A stretch of 64,000 nt of DNA, taken from NCBI RefSeq assembly GCF_004363175.1, contig NZ_SNYR01000004.1, positions 1-64,000 of the forward strand. Reading direction: 5' to 3'. This document shows, in pieces, positions 60,147 to 64,000 of this stretch (the first letter of the stretch is position 1; the number at the start of each line of letters is the position of its first letter). Under the pieces are notes generated by a model. That model was not told where the DNA came from, did no database searches, and saw nothing but the letters and a program-made list of their open reading frames with translations. This DNA is from Maritalea mobilis (GTDB lineage: Bacteria; Pseudomonadota; Alphaproteobacteria; Rhizobiales; Devosiaceae). A program made the translations under genes and the position numbers.

Positions 60147-61273
60147 ACAAGAAAATTCTATTTGTGTTCGGGACACGGCCCGAAGCGATAAAAATGGCGC
60201 CACTTGTTAAGCAGATACAAGCTGATAGCCGTTTTGATGCAAAAGTCTGTGTGACCGCGCAGCATAGAGAAATGTTGGATCAGGTTCTCGCCGCGTTTGA
60301 AGTCGACCCTGATTATGATCTCGATATAATGAAGAAAGGGCAAGGATTGACGCAGGTCACCGCTAAAATTTTAACGGGCCTACAACCAGTCTTTGATGAT
60401 TTTTGTCCAGATATCGTGCTTGTCCATGGTGATACTGCCACGACATCTGCCGCCGGCATAGCCGCCTATTTTAACAAAATTTCTGTCGGTCATGTTGAAG
60501 CCGGCCTTCGGACTGGCAATTTATTTTCACCTTGGCCGGAAGAGGGCAATCGAAAGATTACAGGCGCCATTACGTCTTATCATTTTGCGCCAACCGAATG
60601 GGCCGCAGAAAACCTCCGTTCAGAGCATGTTCCTGACGAAAAAATATTTGTAACGGGAAATACAGTTATTGATGCGCTTCAGATGGCTAAAGATAAGGTT
60701 TTGACAGACGCCTCTCTCAATCAGAAATTAGCTGACCAGTTTTCTTTCTTGTCACCTAACAAGAAAATTATCTTGGTGACGGGTCACCGGCGTGAAAGTT
60801 TTGGCCAGGGCTTTGAAAATATTTGTCAGGCCTTACATAAACTGGCTGAAAAACATTGTGAGCAAGTTGAGATTGTCTATCCCGTACATCTTAATCCACA
60901 AGTGCAGGAGCCAGTTCATCGTATTTTAGCTGGCGCATCAAACATCCATTTGATTGATCCACTTGATTATTTGCCCTTCGTTTATTTGATGAACAAAGCA
61001 CATATCATTCTAACCGATAGCGGTGGGATTCAAGAAGAAGCACCAAGCCTTGGCAAACCAGTATTGGTTATGCGTGATACAACTGAACGACCGGAGGCCG
61101 TTGAAGCCGGAACTGTAAAGTTGGTGGGAACAGATGTTAACCGGATCGTTGAAAATATCTCTGACCTATTAGAAAGCAGCACGGCTTACCAGGAAATGAG
61201 CTATGCTCATAATCCGTATGGCGACGGGAAAGCGTGCGCGCGCATTTGTAATATTTTGGTGGATGTTTCATGA
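60143..61273 (+). CDS. wecB: UDP-N-acetylglucosamine 2-epimerase (non-hydrolysing)
   Basis: A 376-residue enzyme. The N-terminal [17 protein letters not shown] (about 6-22), [17 protein letters not shown], the catalytic-region [20 protein letters not shown], and [20 protein letters not shown] near the end are the full WecB/MnaA signatures. It converts UDP-GlcNAc to UDP-ManNAc, which the next gene product oxidises. Overlaps of 4 bases on both sides make a coupled set with the regulator and wecC. Confidence 0.93.
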   Translation: MNKKILFVFGTRPEAIKMAPLVKQIQADSRFDAKVCVTAQHREMLDQVLAAFEVDPDYDLDIMKKGQGLTQVTAKILTGLQPVFDDFCPDIVLVHGDTATTSAAGIAAYFNKISVGHVEAGLRTGNLFSPWPEEGNRKITGAITSYHFAPTEWAAENLRSEHVPDEKIFVTGNTVIDALQMAKDKVLTDASLNQKLADQFSFLSPNKKIILVTGHRRESFGQGFENICQALHKLAEKHCEQVEIVYPVHLNPQVQEPVHRILAGASNIHLIDPLDYLPFVYLMNKAHIILTDSGGIQEEAPSLGKPVLVMRDTTERPEAVEAGTVKLVGTDVNRIVENISDLLESSTAYQEMSYAHNPYGDGKACARICNILVDVS

Positions 61274-62529
61274 GCTTCGAAAAGATTTCAGTCATTGGTT
61301 TAGGATATATTGGCCTGCCCACTGCTGCCATGTTTGCTGCGCGCAAAATTAAGGTTGTTGGTGTTGATGTGAATGAAAAAGCGGTTGATACGATCAATCG
61401 TGGTGAAATTCATATTGTAGAACCTGATCTGGATATGGTGGTACATGCGGCCGTTTCACAAGGATTTCTGCGCGCAACTACTCAAGCAGAAGAGGCGGAG
61501 GCTTTCCTAATTGCCGTGCCGACGCCTTTTAAAGGCGAAAATCATGAGCCAGATCTCAGCTACATCGAAGCTGCTGCAAAATCTATAGCTCCGGTGCTGA
61601 AAAGTGGCGATCTTGTTATTTTGGAGTCTACCTCGCCTGTCGGTGCAACCGAAAGAATGGCCGAATGGTTGGCAGAAGCACGGCCTGACCTAACTTTTCC
61701 GCAATCTGCAGGTGAGGATTCAGATATTCGTGTAGCTCACTGCCCAGAACGCGTCTTACCGGGCAAAGTGATGCAGGAACTCATTACAAATGATCGCATA
61801 ATCGGCGGGATGACGCCCAAATGCTCGGCGCAAGCAACCAAGCTTTATAAGGCCTTTGTTGAAGGCGAATGTGTTGAGGCAAGCGGGCCTCGAGTTGCCG
61901 AGATGGCAAAATTGACTGAGAACAGCTTTCGAGATGTCAACATCGCCTTTGCGAATGAACTCTCAATGATCTGCGACAAGCAAGATATTGACGTGTGGGA
62001 ACTTATCCGCCTGGCCAATCGCCACCCACGAGTAAACATCTTGCAACCAGGCCCGGGCGTAGGCGGACACTGCATTGCCGTTGACCCGTGGTTCATTGTT
62101 TCCTCGTCACCCGATGAGGCGCGGCTTATTCGTACAGCCCGCGAAGTGAATGACTATAAGCCGGAATGGGTTTTGGAAAAGATCCACGCGGAAATTGGCA
62201 AGTTCTTGCTTGAACATCCCGAAAAAACGGCGGCCGATGTGACCATTGCTTGCTATGGGATTACATTTAAGCCCGATATTGACGATTTGCGGGAAAGTCC
62301 GGCCTTGGAAATCGTACGTAGGCTTTGCGGCAGCTTTTCAGGGCAAATCGTCGTTGTAGAACCAAACATCGCTACTTTACCTGCCTCGCTACAAAATGGG
62401 TCTATTGAGTTGAACCAAAACGGTATTGAGAAGGCGGATATGTGTGTACTCCTTGTCTCTCATAAGGAGTTCCACAAAAAACGTAATAAAAATGTGGTTT
62501 GGTTAGATTTCTCCTGTACCATAATATAA
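61270..62529 (+). CDS. wecC: UDP-N-acetyl-D-mannosamine dehydrogenase
   Basis: A 419-residue UDP-sugar dehydrogenase. The NAD site [16 protein letters not shown] is at about residues 8-23. The catalytic Cys is in [16 protein letters not shown], and the Lys in [20 protein letters not shown] is conserved. It makes UDP-N-acetylmannosaminuronic acid, a building block of enterobacterial common antigen-like or capsular polymers. It follows wecB with a 4-base overlap, so the two enzymes form a committed route to the uronic acid sugar. Confidence 0.93.
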   Translation: MSFEKISVIGLGYIGLPTAAMFAARKIKVVGVDVNEKAVDTINRGEIHIVEPDLDMVVHAAVSQGFLRATTQAEEAEAFLIAVPTPFKGENHEPDLSYIEAAAKSIAPVLKSGDLVILESTSPVGATERMAEWLAEARPDLTFPQSAGEDSDIRVAHCPERVLPGKVMQELITNDRIIGGMTPKCSAQATKLYKAFVEGECVEASGPRVAEMAKLTENSFRDVNIAFANELSMICDKQDIDVWELIRLANRHPRVNILQPGPGVGGHCIAVDPWFIVSSSPDEARLIRTAREVNDYKPEWVLEKIHAEIGKFLLEHPEKTAADVTIACYGITFKPDIDDLRESPALEIVRRLCGSFSGQIVVVEPNIATLPASLQNGSIELNQNGIEKADMCVLLVSHKEFHKKRNKNVVWLDFSCTII

Positions 62530-62544
62530 TGACGAGGAATTTCG

Positions 62545-63588
62545 ATGAAAGTGTTGGTAATGGCACCGGACCAGCTAATGACAAGAGCTGGTGGTCTCAG
62601 AACTCAAGTAGTGCGAACTTGTCAGGAGCTGCGGCATCTAGGACACGAGATCGAGTACTTTGACCCTTGGAAAGAATACAACTTGGAGAAATTCGACGTT
62701 TGTCACGTCTTTTCTATGAATCTGCCAAGTTACTTTAAGAGCCAAATTGTGGTTGGGAAGCTCCCCGTCGTGTATTCGTCGGTCATGTGGAGAAATGGTT
62801 CGAGGCTTCGAATTAGATTCCTCGTTGAACTCATGATGAAATCGCCGCATCTGGTTCTGAATGACGTAGTCGCTTGTCGTAAAATGTCCCAAACTGCTAC
62901 TCTTATTTTGCCAAACACCCATCAGGAAAAAAAGTGGCTTAAGGAAGCGATTGGTGTCGATGTCGAGAAATGTGTAGTTATACCTAACGGAGCTGATAAT
63001 CATTTCTCAGGAATCGAAACTGCAGTTTTGAAAGCCGATGCAAGCTATATACCGGCTAAGGACTTCGTGTTTTGCTGCAGCGTAATCAGCGAGAGAAAAA
63101 ACCTACTAAAACTTGCCAATGTGTGTGTTCAGCTGAAATTACCACTAGTTATAGCTGGGCCATTTGTGGACAAGAGAATACAGAAGCGACTGCAGCAGCT
63201 TAAACGATCTGGCGCCGATATTACATTGATGGGCAGCCTAGACGTAAACTCGCCTCAACTCGGTTATTTGTACCGAAGCTGTCGTGTATTTTGCCTGCCT
63301 TCCTACTACGAAACGCCTGGGATTGCTGCATTAGAGGCCGCATTAAATGGGGCAAATGTGGTTATAACTAAGATCGGCGGCGCAGAGGACTATTTCGGTA
63401 ATGGCGCAAAGTATGTGGATCCGTATTCGGAACTTGATATTAAAAAACAGCTTTCGCGCGCTTGGAATGAACAAGACACACAGAGCCGAAAAGCCGAGTT
63501 AGTAGCGACCATATCGAATTCGTTTAGTTGGGCCTCTGTCGCTGAGCAAACTGCAAATGCGTACAGGCAAGCAATGAGGTTATTTTAA
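62545..63588 (+). CDS. Glycosyltransferase family 4-type protein
   Basis: A 347-residue cytoplasmic glycosyltransferase of the GT-B fold. The N-terminal domain has RAGGLRTQVVRTCQELRHLG, a donor-binding C-terminal domain shows IPNGADNHF, SVISERKNLLKLANVC and LPSYYETPGIAALEAALNGA (the E-x7-E motif). It transfers one sugar of the polymer, perhaps N-acetylmannosaminuronate. GAGGA precedes the ATG. Its stop overlaps the next start by one base. Confidence 0.82.
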   Translation: MKVLVMAPDQLMTRAGGLRTQVVRTCQELRHLGHEIEYFDPWKEYNLEKFDVCHVFSMNLPSYFKSQIVVGKLPVVYSSVMWRNGSRLRIRFLVELMMKSPHLVLNDVVACRKMSQTATLILPNTHQEKKWLKEAIGVDVEKCVVIPNGADNHFSGIETAVLKADASYIPAKDFVFCCSVISERKNLLKLANVCVQLKLPLVIAGPFVDKRIQKRLQQLKRSGADITLMGSLDVNSPQLGYLYRSCRVFCLPSYYETPGIAALEAALNGANVVITKIGGAEDYFGNGAKYVDPYSELDIKKQLSRAWNEQDTQSRKAELVATISNSFSWASVAEQTANAYRQAMRLF

Positions 63589-64000
63589 TGGATGCAAGAG
63601 AGAAAACTGGCAGGAAAAAGGTAACCATTGTTGGTACAATTCCGCCACCCATCGGCGGTGTTTCTGTTTTTATCTCTCGGCTTCTTCCTAAGTTGCAAGA
63701 AAAATACGATGTCGTTTTATGGGATACAAAAAAAAAGAGCAAAGCAAAGGAAGGTAGACATTCAATTCTGACCCCATTTAACTCTAAACTTCTAACACTA
63801 GCTTGGGTTATCTGGATGGTATTGCGGGTTCGACCGAGGTACTTGCACTTTCATTTCTCAAACGTGATATCATTGGTCTTTCTTGCGTTAATTCTAAAAC
63901 CGACCGGAAGCCGGTTCGCGGTTACATTACACCACGGTCGTTTGGAGCACGGCGTAGTGCAACGATTTTTGGTGAAATCTCTAAGAACAAGGATAGCTTC
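63588..64000 (+). CDS. Probable glycosyltransferase, N-terminal part (cut by window end)
   Basis: An open frame of 137 codons without stop, beginning at ATG 63588 that shares its A with the previous stop. It opens VTIVGTIPPPIGGVSVFISR (about 12-31), the nucleotide-sugar-side N-terminus of GT4 enzymes, and continues with LHFHFSNVISLVFLALIL and FAVTLHHGR, typical of Rossmann-like GT-B folds. The C-terminal half lies outside the window, so the donor motifs cannot be checked. It belongs to the polysaccharide operon. Confidence 0.7.
   Translation, partial: MDAREKTGRKKVTIVGTIPPPIGGVSVFISRLLPKLQEKYDVVLWDTKKKSKAKEGRHSILTPFNSKLLTLAWVIWMVLRVRPRYLHFHFSNVISLVFLALILKPTGSRFAVTLHHGRLEHGVVQRFLVKSLRTRIA

Overview
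The window is the replication region and accessory cargo of a plasmid or chromid from an alphaproteobacterium. A complete repABC cassette (54603-58222), with an antisense RNA and the likely origin inside repC, is the strongest evidence; it is the standard replicon type of Hyphomicrobiales and Rhodobacterales. The many ABC uptake systems with private regulators fit a heterotroph of the Hyphomicrobiales (a Devosiaceae-like marine organism is possible, but that is a guess). No rRNA, tRNA, CRISPR array or intact insertion sequence was seen.

Layout. 1-3065: the tail of one autotransporter and a complete second HYR-repeat autotransporter whose last 113 bases are nearly identical to that tail. 3068-4012: a MerR-type metal sensor, divergent from a GDCCVxC-motif protein and a small, apparently frameshifted ORF, with a classic 19-bp-spacer MerR promoter. 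4198-14591: a mannoside utilisation operon (MalEFGK-type importer, phosphomannose isomerase cupin, ROK kinase, GH38 alpha-mannosidase) bracketed by a FadR-type and a LacI-type regulator. 14774-21745: an Amadori-compound (fructosamine) regulon with FrlB-like deglycase, FrlD-like kinase, FrlR-like GntR regulator, amino-acid-type importer, FAD oxidoreductase and DMT exporter, tied together by a shared GTTGT-N3-ACAAC operator. 21875-25329: a FlaA1/WbpM-type dehydratase and a Fic AMP-transferase with three repeats at its promoter.

25495-30182 and 46826-54330 are two related loci. Each has a transcription factor that fuses an alpha/beta-hydrolase fold to a PAS-like region and a LuxR helix-turn-helix, in opposite domain orders, and each has an operon for secreted von Willebrand A (VWA) proteins. 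Both VWA operons carry the same 17-bp palindromic site, differing only at the two central bases. This looks like one split regulon and is the best candidate here for an undescribed system.

30212-37460: a dipeptide/oligopeptide ABC operon ending in an Xaa-Pro aminopeptidase, with a divergent XRE-cupin regulator. 38286-40921: an arsenic operon (arsR, arsC, acr3, arsH). 40923-46633: two LysR regulators, a small membrane protein, a glutathione transferase, an SbtA-type permease and an SSS-family symporter. 58315-64000: a visibly AT-richer polysaccharide cluster (O-antigen polymerase/ligase, EPS-type MarR regulator, wecB, wecC, two glycosyltransferases) that runs off the window end.

Taken together the cargo is modular: each catabolic or resistance module carries its own regulator and recognisable operator, and several substrate-binding-protein genes are followed by a strong intercistronic hairpin.
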